DNA of 64,000 nt from Allodiplogaster sudhausi. Taxonomy: Eukaryota; Nematoda; Chromadorea; Rhabditida; Diplogasteridae. The stretch spans positions 414,001 through 478,000 of the forward strand of contig CALZFC010000305.1 of the NCBI GenBank assembly GCA_945643635.1, written 5' to 3'. The notes below the pieces were generated by a model. The model was not told the DNA's origin, did not search any database, and worked only from the letters and a program-made list of their open reading frames with translations. Below, piece by piece: positions 45,019 through 57,700 of this stretch (position 1 is its first letter; every line of letters starts with the position of its first letter). A program made the position numbers and the translations under genes.

Positions 45019-46865
45019 TTCCAAAATCGGTTCAGTGTCGTCTTTGAGTAGGTTTCGTCCAGTACAGGAATTCGCCCTCTACATCCACGAGCGTCCCCAG
45101 GTACATACATATACATATCTTCTCAGCTTCCTCCTCCACTTCTTCGCTTCCTCAGATAAGCTCAGGTCAAGATTGCTTCTAGCAATTTTTTCTACTACTT
45201 GAAAAGCTGTTAAGACTTACATTGCACTTTATTAATTGAGTCATCGTAACCAATCGCGCTCACTCTGAAGGAACAGCTTCGCCATGAGTTGCGCAGAAAT
45301 AGGACACTAGTTTCGATAGTGTTTTACCTCCGCATTTCACTCTTGTGAAATCATCTACTACTTTTTTCCAGTGAACTTAGAGGATGGCGATAGCAAGAAT
45401 TCTATGCGCTATCTATCTGTTGTGGCCCTTCGCATTCTCATTTTCGCGCGCTATTTCCATGTAGCAGTTTTGAGTGCCAGGGAGGACGATCTATGACATT
45501 AAAAATTCTTGTAGTTGGTCCTTCAGACTACTGTAGATTCTTCTGCCACGCCTCTTCTGTAGATTGGCGAGCGTATTTTTTGACATAAGTAGTGAATGCG
45601 TGTCCAGAGTCACGGTATCAAAATATCAAAAGCGGTTTTTTTCTCAACTACAATTAGCGATATTGCATGAGGACATCCGACAATTAATCCACAAAATTTC
45701 TTTGTCATATATGTCTGCTTTCGATGTTCTAGCGTCTGTTCTCATTTTTAGCCGAGAAACGAAGCGAGTTTAAATCTCTTCCGAGAAACCAATCTTCTTT
45801 TAAATCTCCATTGTTTCGGCTACTTCACCTCCGGACTGGAATCGGAAATTTATTAATTAATTTGTCGACATCAGATTAATTTTAATATGACGACACTTGA
45901 ATGTGAAGAGTTATGTACATTAAGAAATCCTTTAGCCATTACGTCAATAGAAGCAACAGGAAATAAATCCCGTAAATTCTTTTCTCCGCTCTGTCTGCTT
46001 TCGATTCTCGAACGTCTGTATCCCAGTTTTGGACGAGAAACTTAGCTTTTCCAAGAAAACAATCTTCTTTTAAATCTTTCCATTCATTTACCATGGCTAC
46101 TTCACCTCCGCACTGTGCTGGGAATAAATATTTATGTCTTGAATGATATGACTAATACTTTGTTCAGTCAAAAAGAAGCGTTCCTAATGCACTCTCTACC
46201 CTGATATATCTTCGCAAATCCCCTCTCTTTACACAAATATTTAGGATTGTTAATGATATAATTGAAAATCTTGAAAAGTCTAGCATACAGTCCACTTGTC
46301 GAAAACACGGAAGCTGACGTTCAGACTAGACTCTTCTGCCACGCCCCTACTTCGAATTCGCTGACGTAAGAAGCGAATGCGAGGATTATCCGATCTTACC
46401 ATATAAAATCGCTGAAAAGTAAAATAAGAGACGTTTCATCTGGTGTGAACATTGCCGGTGTCTCATATCGCGGTTTGCTTATTTTACAACTCTTTTAATA
46501 GAATTGTCGGAAATTATTATATTTATGAGATTTTTGCTGAAAAATTTCGAGCTGATGTGGAAAGTACAGAAATTCTTTTGAAGAAATAAATTTTTATTGC
46601 CGATGTACACACGTTTTAGCGCTTTTTACATATCTTTTGGCGCGCCTTGAGAAAACATAGAGAAGTAGAATTAAAATCTCCCAGTGAGAGAATCAATCAG
46701 TCACTACAGAGATCAAAATAATTTATTAACTTTATTTACGGTCACAAAAGTGGCACGTGAATAGAAATAGATGATTAAAATAGTATGGGAAATGTGAAGA
46801 AAAGTATAATCTAGAAGGTATCGAGAATGTGCGTTTAGAAGATATGGTCTATTGTAATGTATAAA
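45019..46865. other. Intergenic region with a diverged short duplication
   Basis: No exon recognised. Two diverged copies of about 150 bases, 45690-45835 and 45985-46110, share GTCTGCTTTCGAT, GAGAAAC, AAACAATCTTCTTTTAAATC and GGCTACTTCACCTCCG. A second shared block (TTCTTCTGCCACGCC) is near 45540 and 46330. A partial GGCACTCT-family element is near 45425-45480. Confidence 0.5.
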
Positions 46866-48255
46866 AAATACGGCCCTATACATTTTTTAAGGCGGTTTTT
46901 AGCCAAATTAAGTGTTTTATGCTCATTTCCGCACAACCGCTCCTGCATAGCCTTAAAGTACGTGAAATTTTCTATAAGATATGTGTCTTTCAAAAAAATT
47001 GAAGGTCCCAGCCCCAGGCTGCGGAGCACGTGAACATGATTCTGTGAAAACTGTAACACCGTGCAAGCGCATTCTTCGATCTATTACTGCGCTCAATGTC
47101 AATATTACAAAATCGTAAGTATATCATCTAAGAGCTCTTACAGAGATCTTCAAATGTTACATACATACTTTTATTGAAAACTTTCAATTTATATGGGAAA
47201 TTTCGTTCTGTACAATTAGAAGGCTTAAAAACCTACTTTAAAAACATTTTCGCCTATCGACACATACATCATAAGAAAGAGGATGAAATTTGCTACAAGA
47301 TGAACCCCTTTCAATGGAATTCCATGCATGCGATCTTTTGTTATAAGCCATACGAGAAGGATAACAGGGCCTTATGGAAAAACTGTAGAAAAAAAAGGAT
47401 TGGAATATTCTAATTCGAATGACCTAAAATGTGAATTCTTGGGCGAAATGAGAGCGACGCTACTGGCGCTACTTTTATGATTTATAACAAAAGATCGTAT
47501 GCATGGAATTCCTTTAAAAAGGGTTAATCTTGTAGCAAATTTCATCCTCTTTCTTATGATGTATGTTTCGACAGGCGAAAATGTTTTTAAAGTAGGTTTT
47601 TAGGCCTTCTAATTGTACAGAACGAAATTTCCCATATATATTGAAAGTTTTCAATAAAAATATGTATGTAACATTTGAAGATCTCTATGAGAGCTCTTAG
47701 ATGATATACTTACGATTTTGTAATATTGACATTGAGCGCAGTTATAGATCGAAGAATGCGCTTGCACGGTGTTACAGTTTTCACAGAATCATGTTCACGT
47801 GCTCCGGAGCCTGGGGCTGGGACCTTCAATTTTTTTGAAAGACACATATCTTATAGCACATTTCACGTACTTTAAGCCTATGCAGGAGCGGTTGTGCGGA
47901 AATGAGCATAAAATACTTAATTTGGCTAAAAACCGCCTTCAAAAATGTTTAGGGCCGTATTTTAGGGCCAAAATCAAATTTTATGAAAACATAATCAAAA
48001 TGAAAATTAAATCCCCTCCAATCAGCTATCCAATGATAGCGCGATGGTTGTTTAATAATAAGTTTGAAGCGACTTATGACCAATGAAATTTATAAGATTA
48101 CTGTACTGGGTCTCGCGCTAAAATTTTTTTTCAACTTTGAAATATAGCCTATTTTGTTCACCACGTCAAGTTGTATACTATAATCACTTTTGGTGAGGAA
48201 ATTCGAAAAAAAAATCCTAGGGCAGGCCTTGATCGAACAGTACTGACAGGCTCTC
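46866..48255. mobile_element. Second foldback element, partly truncated
   Basis: Left arm about 46866-47345 and right arm about 47481-47963 are inverted copies over some 480 bases, around a loop of 135 bases. Beyond the right arm the sequence continues to GGCTCTC followed by TTAA (48249-48259), the same end as the foldback at 13600-15152, with a related CAGGC...CTTGA stretch inside it. The matching left end was not found, so the left side seems truncated or rearranged. Mirror-image frames in the two arms are not genes. The element ends only 22 bases before the ATG of the Str receptor. Confidence 0.7.
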
Positions 48256-48277
48256 TTAATAGTACCGGCTACAAGCC

Positions 48278-51200
48278 ATGAGCCCCATGGACATCTCTGA
48301 AGATGCTCTAGTTGTCATCAGCGCGATCGAATGGACTTGCTTAGGTTTCTTTTATTTTGAATTTTCTCTCCAAGACCATTTTCGGCAGGAAAAAGTGTTC
48401 TTTTTAGTAACTGCTCTAATCTCGAATCTCTTGGTAATATGGCTAGCCAAAACGAAGAGCAGCCAACACACGGGCAAGTACAAGTACTACATCATGTCGT
48501 TCGCGACGCACGACGTCTTTTTCTCGTTCATGTTTATGATCATACGACCGGTTGGTTACTCGATAACATTTATGAATAAGCGGATTCTTATTTCAGTCAC
48601 AAATATCCGCAATATACTTGATATCTGATAACAAATTACTGCTTCTTTAGATCGCCGGAGTCACCGAGGGCAAATGGTTCATGTTCATGAACGGGCCATA
48701 CTTTCTCGAGTTGGCATACACATTTCATAACTTTTCTGTGACTTTCTGTACGTTATAAACTGTGAAGCTAATACTTTGCTCATACATATCAAAGATTACT
48801 AGTTAAAAGCACGTGCCGTTGTCACAATTTTTGGAATCTAGCCACAACCCAAAACCTATTAGCAATATGCATATGTACTAATATATGTTTATACTACATG
48901 CATACATAATTAAAGTGAGAGTTGAAAATAATCATGTTTTTTGCAGATGGGGCCATTCCCTCTATGGCGGCACTCACGTTGTAACCATGCAGCTACTCGC
49001 TTACAGCTTCATGTATCGCTACGTCGTTCTCTGCAAGTTAGTGTAAATCGTGCGGCGGGAACCGAAAATGTAATATTGATATCTATCATTCATTTTGGTG
49101 AGTGTGCTTGCACACTTCAGTTAACGAACAGTCAGTCCATCGCTGGCCGGTTCTGGGAGATCCCTGTGGATAAAGGAGATGGAAGCCATTGAACTGTTCC
49201 AGACCTCAGTGGCGTCGATACCTCGAGACCAAGCTCACCTTCGCCTTCCTCTTCATCTACTACGCACTTTCGTGGGGGACGAGCGTCTACTTTCTGAACA
49301 AGGGCTTCGAACCGCCGTCCGATGCGATCGAATTCCTCAGGCGCGAAGTCTTCCCGCAGCACTGGCCGTCCTTCAACCACACCCAAATGGTCTACAACGA
49401 GGTTGTTGCAGCAGCGGCTACTTCTATAAAGGAGGACGGTCACCGAAATATAATTAGCGCAGGCTCGAATTACTGCGTCTCTCAGTAGGCACTCTCATTT
49501 TCGCGTGCTGGTCGCACAAACTCCCGGCCTGAAAATACTACACGCGTATGAGAGTGTGAAATGCCGCAACAACTAGAAATTCCCGAAATGTTTCGGTGTT
49601 CGTCCTTCCTTAAACTGTATGGAAAAAGTAGCTCGGTGATTTCATGAATGTGAAGCGAGGTAAGTAGCGCGTGATGATCTTTCCTGTATTTTTTTTAGAA
49701 AGCATATATTCTGCTATATTGCGAGAGTCTTTCAATGAAATGTATTGCGCTCAATATTTGTACATGTTTTAGGGCATAAAGAAGCCGATTACGGCAATTG
49801 CGATCACATGGGTCCTCGGCCAGACGGGAAGTCAGCTGGTCATGGTTATTATATGGTCGTATTCGATCATGCTCGCCATTAGAAAGGTGTTTTATTTCTG
49901 CCAATTTTTTAAACATCCGCTTAATTGTATTTAAAAAGAATTAGTAAGTAAGTAAGGATGCCTGATCTGTTGTTTACTTTTGACTTCTCTATTAGTTTAT
50001 TTACAGGTACGACTCGAGTCTGGTGGCGGCGCGAACATGGCAAACCTGCAGTCCCAGCTCTTCTTGGCGCTTATTCTGCAGGTATGTAGATAGATAGATT
50101 ATACTGTATTAAATAATTTTTTTAAGGAAAAGTACGATTTTCATTCAAAATCAGAAAAAAAATTTGTTTGATATATCAAACAATTTCACCAACAATTTTG
50201 TTTCAGTTCTGTTCCGAAACAATATTATATGATATGCCCAACAATCATTGTTTGATGCGCAGATATTTGACATATCAAATATATTCCTTGAAACTAATTG
50301 TTTGACATATCATATAACTAAAACACGGTGGCATGGCCCGAGACGAGTCTATTGACTGTTGTTTTCGTGATTCCATCGCCCTCTGTCATCTCCCGCTGGG
50401 TATCGGGAAAGACAAGCCCAACAGTGGTGTCGCTCTGATTGGTGTGCCTCCGCAGTAGAACAAATGTCAAACACAATATGTCAAACAAAATCTTTTAAAC
50501 TACGTTTTTTGTTCAAACTACCGTATTTTCTCTATTAGTACCCCCGGGGATTCTATTTTTCAATACCCTTGCGAGAGGGGGGCACTATTAGAGGGAGGGG
50601 TTCTACTGGAGGGAGGGGTACTATTTTTCAATGAGAGACACTAAAAGTTTGATAACAACATTTTCTTCTCAAGAAAGAAGAATCATAGCTCGAATTCATA
50701 GGAATCATCACTGGAATATCCATTTTACCACATACATATTTTGAATGAATTTGCAATCAGCTCATTGGAGAGAGCATCCCATGCCTCCAGGATCCATTCG
50801 AGGTACGTCTCGAGCTGAGATATTAGGCTGTTAGGAGGGGCACTATTGGAGGGAGGGGTTCTATTTGTCAATGGCTTTATCAGAGGGGAGTACTATTAGA
50901 GAGGTGTTCAAATAAAGGAGGGGGTACTAATAGGGAAAATACGGTATTTATTTTATGCGAAATGTTGAATTAAACCAAACTTCGAGTTCTTTGAGGTCTC
51001 GCTTGTCTTTTCACCTTGATCTTTGATATTAAAGCATCTTATACTTTGAAATTTAATATTTTAGCTGGCCGCGCCAATGTTCTGCATCTACGCCCCGACG
51101 CTACTCGCCATCGGATTTCCTGTCTTTAACATGAAGGTGGGCTAGCTCGCATGATTGACTTCACAGATGAAGAAATACACATGAAATCAATCGTAAAGGT

Positions 51201-51348
51201 GAACATTCCGCCCGGACCCATCAACATGATCTTCCAAATGTTCCCCGCCTTTGACGGACTCGTCGTCATCGTTGTTGTGAAAGATTACAGGTTGGAATTG
51301 AAAAAAAAAATGAAAACACACTACGCGGCCAAAGTCTTTACGGGATAG
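48278..51348 (+). CDS. Str-family seven-transmembrane chemoreceptor
   Basis: Exons 48278-48344, 48408-48550, 48651-48751, 48947-49036, 49203-49401, 49773-49886, 50007-50081, 51065-51136 and 51199-51348 join in perfect phase into 336 residues, the usual length of nematode Str/Srj receptors. Hallmarks: TM1 ending Asn-Leu-Leu-Val-Ile-Trp-Leu followed by Lys-Thr-Lys-Ser-Ser...Gly-Lys-Tyr-Lys-Tyr; a Tyr-Arg-Tyr after TM3; Leu-Gln-Ser-Gln-Leu-Phe-Leu-Ala-Leu before TM6; and a C-terminal Phe-Pro-Ala-Phe-Asp-Gly...Val-Lys-Asp-Tyr-Arg, all typical of the family. Such receptors detect odorants or other chemicals in sensory neurons through G proteins. Introns hold several small inverted-repeat elements. 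All exons are open, so the gene looks functional. The upstream foldback leaves almost no ordinary promoter space. Confidence 0.88.
49426..49450. repeat. Solo Kolobok-like terminal repeat in a Str intron
   Basis: AGGAGGACGGTCACCGAAAT nearly matches the left inverted repeat of the Kolobok element at 23525. The preceding bases are ATAA, one change from TTAA. No partner end seen. Confidence 0.5.
49488..49562. repeat. Short palindromic element (GGCACTCT...CGCGTGC family)
   Basis: GGCACTCTCATTTTCGCGTG then GTCGCACAAACTCCCGG, and a complementary CGCGTATGAGAGTG at the end. Related to the element at 40104-40205. It lies in the fifth intron of the Str gene. Confidence 0.6.
50165..50310. repeat. Short inverted-repeat element, 'GACATATCAAACAATT' family
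   Basis: Starts GATATATCAAACAATT and ends AATTGTTTGACATATC, giving inverted termini of about 16 bases. The centre has CCGAAACAATATT, shared with the copy at 8214-8320. It lies in an intron of the Str gene. Confidence 0.6.
50519..50946. mobile_element. 428-bp MITE with 27-bp terminal inverted repeats
   Basis: Left end TACCGTATTTTCTCTATTAG followed by TACCCCC; the right end is its complement with one change. TA stands at both extreme ends, suggesting a TA target site. The interior is G-rich with repeated GGGAGGGG(T/C)(A/T)CTA blocks. No coding capacity. It lies in the seventh intron of the Str gene. Confidence 0.8.
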
Positions 51349-51357
51349 CAATAAACA

Positions 51358-51397
<40 letters not shown>

Positions 51398-51796
51398 TGG
51401 TCTCAAAATCTAAAGAAAGAAATTCATGAATTACAAAAATGAGCATGAATAAGGAATGTCGTGCTCGGCTGGGCACGTCTGAAGGGATCGAACGAGGTTA
51501 CGGTACTCGCGACAAGCGCCTTCGAGACCACTGTTGCAGGCGAAGGGAGCACGCGGACCCGCTCGACTGACCAGAAATGAGAACGACGGCAGAAACATAC
51601 CAGAAATCTCCAACATATATGCACCTGGATAGCGATTGGCATACTTGTTTAGACTTGATCTCACCCTACTCTTCATACCTAGTATGTATGTATGCCGCAT
51701 CATAAGCCATGTAAATGTTCTTAATGTTGCAAAGGACTGCTGTCATATCATAAGGAAACACATCGTATCGTCGAGCAAAAGGTCACAATTTTTAAG
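51349..51796. other. Spacer between the Str gene and duplication copy 2
   Basis: Begins with a (TTA)n tract at about 51360-51397. No gene recognised; minus-strand frames at 51424-51703 have no support. Confidence 0.5.
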
Positions 51797-51913
51797 AGTA
51801 AATCCTGCATTTCATTTTGCTTGTATATTTGTTTTTTTTCTGTTATATGACAACGTATGCCTCACAATCTTATCATTCTATCGATTTATTGGCTTAGTTT
51901 ATTAGCACACCTT

Positions 51914-52143
51914 ATTTTATTTGTGTTAGTTTGGGAAGTAGCGATAAATACGGCTTTGTATTTTACAACACATCATTTTATTTGTGTTAGTTTGGGAAGT
52001 AGCGATAAATACGGCTTTGTATTTTACAACACATCATTTTATTTGTGTTAGTTTGGGAAGTAGCGATAAATACGGCTTTGTATTTTACAACAAATCATTT
52101 TATTTGTGTTAGTTTGGGAAGTAGCGATAAATACAGAGTTGCT
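51914..52143 (+). repeat. 61-base minisatellite, copy 2
   Basis: Same four-unit array as at 36717-36946, units starting at 51923, 51984, 52045 and 52106. Confidence 0.95.
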
Positions 52144-54070
52144 CGTAAAGGCAGACGCATATTAAAATGATAACTTCTTATCAAATAATTAGAAATTATC
52201 GATTTTTTTTTAATCAGTAGCATCCGTTCTCTATAAGCAAACTAACGTACCAGTTAAAATATTTTAGTCTTTCCTAGGCGGTGTTAAATAACCTCTCCAG
52301 AATTTTGGACGGCACGTTTGAAACACTTTTTTAAGGCGGTGTTAAATAACTAATTGCTTACTTGACATACCGTGGTTATATACAGATTAATTTTATAGGA
52401 TAACGATAAGAAAACAAATTTTGTCGGATTCTATTGAGTCCCGGTCACTATTATTAGTAATAATGGTTATAATATAAATATAAATAATATTAATGGAAAT
52501 TGCGCACGGAATATGCATTTTCGTGCGGGTTCCGCTATATGAGAACCTTATTCGACCTTGATGAACACAAATGCGAAGACCGTTTTCAAAAATTTACAGA
52601 AATGGCTGAGATTTCATAACATTTAAAAATTACTGCATTTAACGCGAGGCTTGGTCGCATATTGCTGAGAAAAGAGCTGGCCAAGCTGGCTGGCTCGGCA
52701 GCGAATCTAGAAATTTCAGTAAAATTTCCGCGCTTTTCTTATTATCTTTGAGTAGTTTTGTGCTCAATCCTTTTCAACATTCCTGTTTTTCACATCGTTC
52801 AGGTTCGTTTGGCTGGTTTTCGTCATAATCACGACTTGTATTTCATGGGATTTCTTGAGGATTGGCCGCCCCAAATAGAAGTATTGGCGACGTTGTTCAC
52901 AATTCAAACGACGACAAAAGCATCCATTAAGAGAGAGGAATACGGTTTGTTTTGATAATATTTCATGAAGATTAACTATTTTTAGATCTAATCTATCTGC
53001 CAATAAAGTGGCAGATTTATTCTGGTAGCTTCAATGCCACTTCGCGCGGTTTGCATACCGATGTTTGAATTGCGACCCTTCCCTTCCATCATGCTATGCT
53101 CTAAAAGTGAAATCACTAACGGGGATAGCGTGATTTAGAAATCAGGAGGATTCCGAAAAGCCTACAGAGATATTCCGTTCCGTGCTATTAGAACTATCCG
53201 GAATAACTCGATACTACCATAAGAACTTTCCAGAACAACAACGTTGGACAATTCTGTTCCAGGGCGTATAAACTTTCCAAAGCTCAATCGTTTACTAAGT
53301 ATCGATTCTTGCCAACTGCATATATGTATGTTCATATGCATCTTCTTTCACGAGCAACTCTGTATTTATCGCTTCGTCTCTTGTAACACAACTAAAATTA
53401 TATTCTTTAACCAACTAAGCCAAGGAAGCGGCAGACAGGAAAGAATCTAAATGTAAATACTTAAACAAATGGCTTAATATTCGAGATACAATTGTTAAAA
53501 GTACCACATACATATGCATGTTCTTGCTATGAAGAGCAATGTGAGTTCACGAGTAACGCTAAATAAAGTATGCCTTTGGCTATGAAAGTGCATTATTTTG
53601 GTGCGTTTGAGATTTGGTTTGTTTCTGTTCTTTCTCACTTCACTTCATCGAGCGCATTCGCGAAATGCAAATTATACTTGCAAGGACACTTGTTCTTGTG
53701 AAAACCGTGACTTTCAGAAATTAGCAACGAAAATGAAAATGAAATTAAATGAGCTGACCATGTAGTTTTGGCTCGTGAAAAACTAAAAGTTGAATTCCCG
53801 TACGCTGTTGCAAAAGTTTTAACGGTCCGCTAACTATCCATCACAACTAACTAGAATTTTTGAGTCCATTCGTCTTTGTCTCTCTCTTCTTTTCATTCTC
53901 CTATTCTTTTCCCATGTTTTCCCAACTCCATTTTCTCCTTTTTCGGTAATGCCTTCTTTCAAACTCTTGGCTTGCGGTGAGAAAGCCAAGAGTTTAAAAC
54001 CAAGAGTCCATACTCAGCGAATTTTAAAAACAGATAAGTTTGAAAAAGCTTCAGTGAACATCGACATTTT

Positions 54071-54105
<35 letters not shown>

Positions 54106-54794
54106 CATCTAATTTTATCGGTTAAGTTTGCAAGATAAAATGCTCCCTCTTTGTAAAGTCTGCTTGAAATTTTCGTTCAATTTCAGGCAGACTTTACAAA
54201 TTCAATTTTTTAATGAATATAATTCTCTATTAGTGGTCTTTTAGTACTTGACAACGGTTGCTCCTCGTAAGTTCTCGTGTCTGGCTGGCTTCCTTCTTAC
54301 GTTTCGTGGAAGGTGGGTGCGAATGTCGCGAGGCAATTTGGGATTCACACCACAGATGAGGCTCTCGTTGAGTCTTAATGGCTCTCCCTCATTCTCTCCA
54401 AGTCTTCCCTTTGAATTTGCCTTTTTGAATGCTTGAACTTTCCTTCGGTTCCGCGCGAGTGAAGTGAGGCGGCTGTGGCTTCCTTGACAAAAAAAAGCAA
54501 GCTCCTCACAAACTTTTTGCATTCTGCCATCAGAGTCTAACGATAAGCCGAGCCGGCAGACGATTTTGAAAAGAATCATCTTACTTTCTTTCTCAATCTT
54601 TTCGCGTACCTCTACGATTCGAAAGAAACAATTCTTAGTAAAAAACTTTTTCAACAAATTATTATTTTAATATAAATGTGTGTAATTTTACTTCAAGGTA
54701 TGTAGGTACATGCATATCTTTAATTTTACTTCATATATTTTTTCAATAGCTTTCCTGATTTCTCAACAAGTCAAGGGTGACAAAGTCGACCAAG
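52144..54794. other. Upstream region of EGAS copy 2
   Basis: Equivalent of 36947-39619: no coding exon, (TA)n tract at 54072-54102, hairpin at 54150-54200. Presumed promoter region of the channel-bearing gene. Confidence 0.5.
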
Positions 54795-57700
54795 ATGTCG
54801 ATGAAGTCGCTCCTTCAAGGCGTCCTCTTCTCAGTCACCTGCATCACCGTCACCGTCGCGCCGACGCTAAAAAAGCACGCCCTTTACAAGCCGTTCGGTT
54901 GCCAAAATTTTGGCGGCTGTTCGGTCAGTTTCATAATGTACATCATCATATAAAGATTTATTATCCTAATAATTATAGTCTAGTCTTTCTATATCGCTAA
55001 ATCTCTAAATCTCTTCTTGATATCTCTAATTGTAAATCACGTGTTCGGTCGCTCGCCCTTGTGGCTCAGGCAAAAAGGCGCGAATTCAAAATTAAGTTTT
55101 TCATTGTTAAACACCGTCATTGTTCGCTCTCTCCAAACTCTGTGTTCCGCATATTGCCAGGCACTCGCTGTCGACTCGCCAATGGAGTGCGCGGCTGGCT
55201 CTTGCTTATGCCAAAAGGGCTTCACTGGCACCTACTGCGAACAAGGTATGAAGACGTGTGAGAATTATACACGGACTTAATGCCAGGCAGGCACTCTTTC
55301 ATTCTCGCGTGCTATTTTTCAAGTCGCACCAACCAGGAACGTGAAAATAGAGCGCACGAAAGAGAATGCGCCGGGCTGTGGCAATGTAATATTTCACATA
55401 CTTTTTCAGTGATCGAACTACTCTAAACATTTATTTATGGTCATTTATTAAGACTTGCGACATTTCGCTCACAATTAGCATCCCACTCACAAGGGTATGG
55501 TCTGACGGTAAGGTGACGGATTGAAATTAAATGTGGTTTCCCTGAAAGCTGAAGTCCTAAAATATATGGAAAAGTGAAAACTTTTTGCCCGTTCGGCCTC
55601 AGAACCCAGAAATAAATCGATAAAAATCTACCTCCCGGTAAGGCAAAGATTGTCGGCAGTTTCAATCGGCCCTTTTCCAAGCGGCTGCGTAGACTAGTGG
55701 ATAACGCGGTTGCGTTACAGTTTGCAAGTCTCGAGTTCGAATCCCAATTCGGGCAAAATTTTTGCAATGATTTGGATTTTAAGCTAGGACTGTGTATCTG
55801 TGAAAAAATGGAATTGATATTTTTTATGTACCAATGAGAGACGGGTCTATGCGAAGAAGCAGAACTTTTATTTGCCTAGATGCATATTGTGGTACTGTTG
55901 TGGTATTCCCAGCCCAGAGGTCAAATTTTTTTGAATAATTTTTTTTTGGCTGAAAAGAGGGGTAAACTTAACGTAACTCGGGAAAATGACTTCATGATAA
56001 GAAATGAATATTTTTCAGATACCGAAAAAAAATATTTTCGGAAAATTTGCTCATCGGGATCCCACTCGCGTGTTTACCGATAATGTGGAAAGACAACCTA
56101 ATCAAACACATTCTCTCATTGGTACTACATAAAAAAATGCGAATTTAAATTTTTTTACCGTTACAAAGTTCTAATTTAAAATCCTTATGATTATCTGTCC
56201 CCACTGGTTAACAGGGGTGGCCGGATGGCGAAAATATCAGGCCTGTGCCAACGAGGTCGGCCCCGGCCCCGGCCTCCGAGGTCGGCCCCAGGGGCCCTCA
56301 AAGGAAATGTGCAATAAAATGAATCTATGAATGAATAAATTATAAAGAAAGAAATAAATTTTTATTGCATCAGGGCCGCACGCCCAGTCAATGTCTTTTC
56401 TTTGAAGGTGGACACATTGACCAGAGGGGACAGATAATCTATGATTTGGATTTTAAATTAGAACTTTGAAACGGTAACAAATTTACAATCGAAATATCTT
56501 TATGTGCCAATTAGAGATGGTAAATTGTCCAAAACTTTTGGGCCGGCCCAGCCCAACGGGCCCAGGTCTAGGCCGGCAATGCCCGTTCCATTTCCGGGCC
56601 CTTGAATTTCTGCCCGTAGGCCCTTGAGCTCGATTTTCAAAATTCGTTGAGATATTTCAACTATTTACCTTTAAAATCTGAATTGTTAGGTTAAAAGTGT
56701 TTTCATGTACCTCTCCACATTCTTTCTCTTAAAATAAATGATCACATAGAAAATGAATTGTGCATCCGAATATGTTTTATATATTCGGATGCATAATTAA
56801 TTGGCGGGGCATAGGTATGGTGGCAATAAAGCGAAACTCTTTTACATGGGAGAGGCTTCCATCTTCTGATCCGAATACTGGATCTACAGCGGTTGAAGAA
56901 GTGAGGAGCTAGCTGGGCGATTGGGCGGATGGCGGTTACACATGACGACAATGAGAGCGGAGGCACCAGGGAGAGATCGATGGAGAGGGCGGAGAACTTC
57001 CGTCTTCGAGTACTGGAGATTGGACACGAGAGTGTGCCAGTCCTTCTCTGCTGTCATCTCTACTCTGTTCTTCTTGTCGAAACCGTCGAATGGCTCGGAT
57101 TCAATGGTGCGGTCCGCAGCCGAATCGACGGAGAGGGTAGAGGACGAATGAAAGCGCAGGCATTTCGTGTTAGGAGTTAGCAAATTTCAAGCTCCTTTAA
57201 CGTACAGAGAGAAAAATAAATAAAAGAGAGTATCGTTTAACACGCGAGTGCGATTCCGATGAGCAAATCATATTCATTTCTTATCATGAAGTCATGTTCC
57301 AGAGAAAAAAAATATCAATTCCATTTTTTCACAGATACACAGTCCTAGCTTAAAATCCAAATCATTGCAAAAATTTTGCCCGAATTGGGATTCGCACCCG
57401 AGACTTGCAAACTGTAACGCAACCGCGTTATACTCTAGACTACGCAGCCGCTTGGAAAATGGCCGATTGAAACTGCCGACAATCTTTGCCTTACCGGGAG
57501 GTAGATTTTTATCGATTTATTTCTGGGTTCTGAGGCCAAACGGGCAAAAAGTTTTCACTTTTCCATATATTTTAGGACTTCAGCTTTCAGGGAAACCACA
57601 TTTCATTTCAATCCGTCACCTTACCGTCAGACCATTCCCTGTCAGATCTCGGCCTTGACTACTGCGCGTCGAATCCATGTGGCACTGATGGTAGTAAAGC

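Noticed and set aside
46835..48086. Two near-identical 74- and 105-residue frames on opposite strands
   Set aside because: They arise from the inverted arms of the foldback at 46866-47963; no conserved domain.
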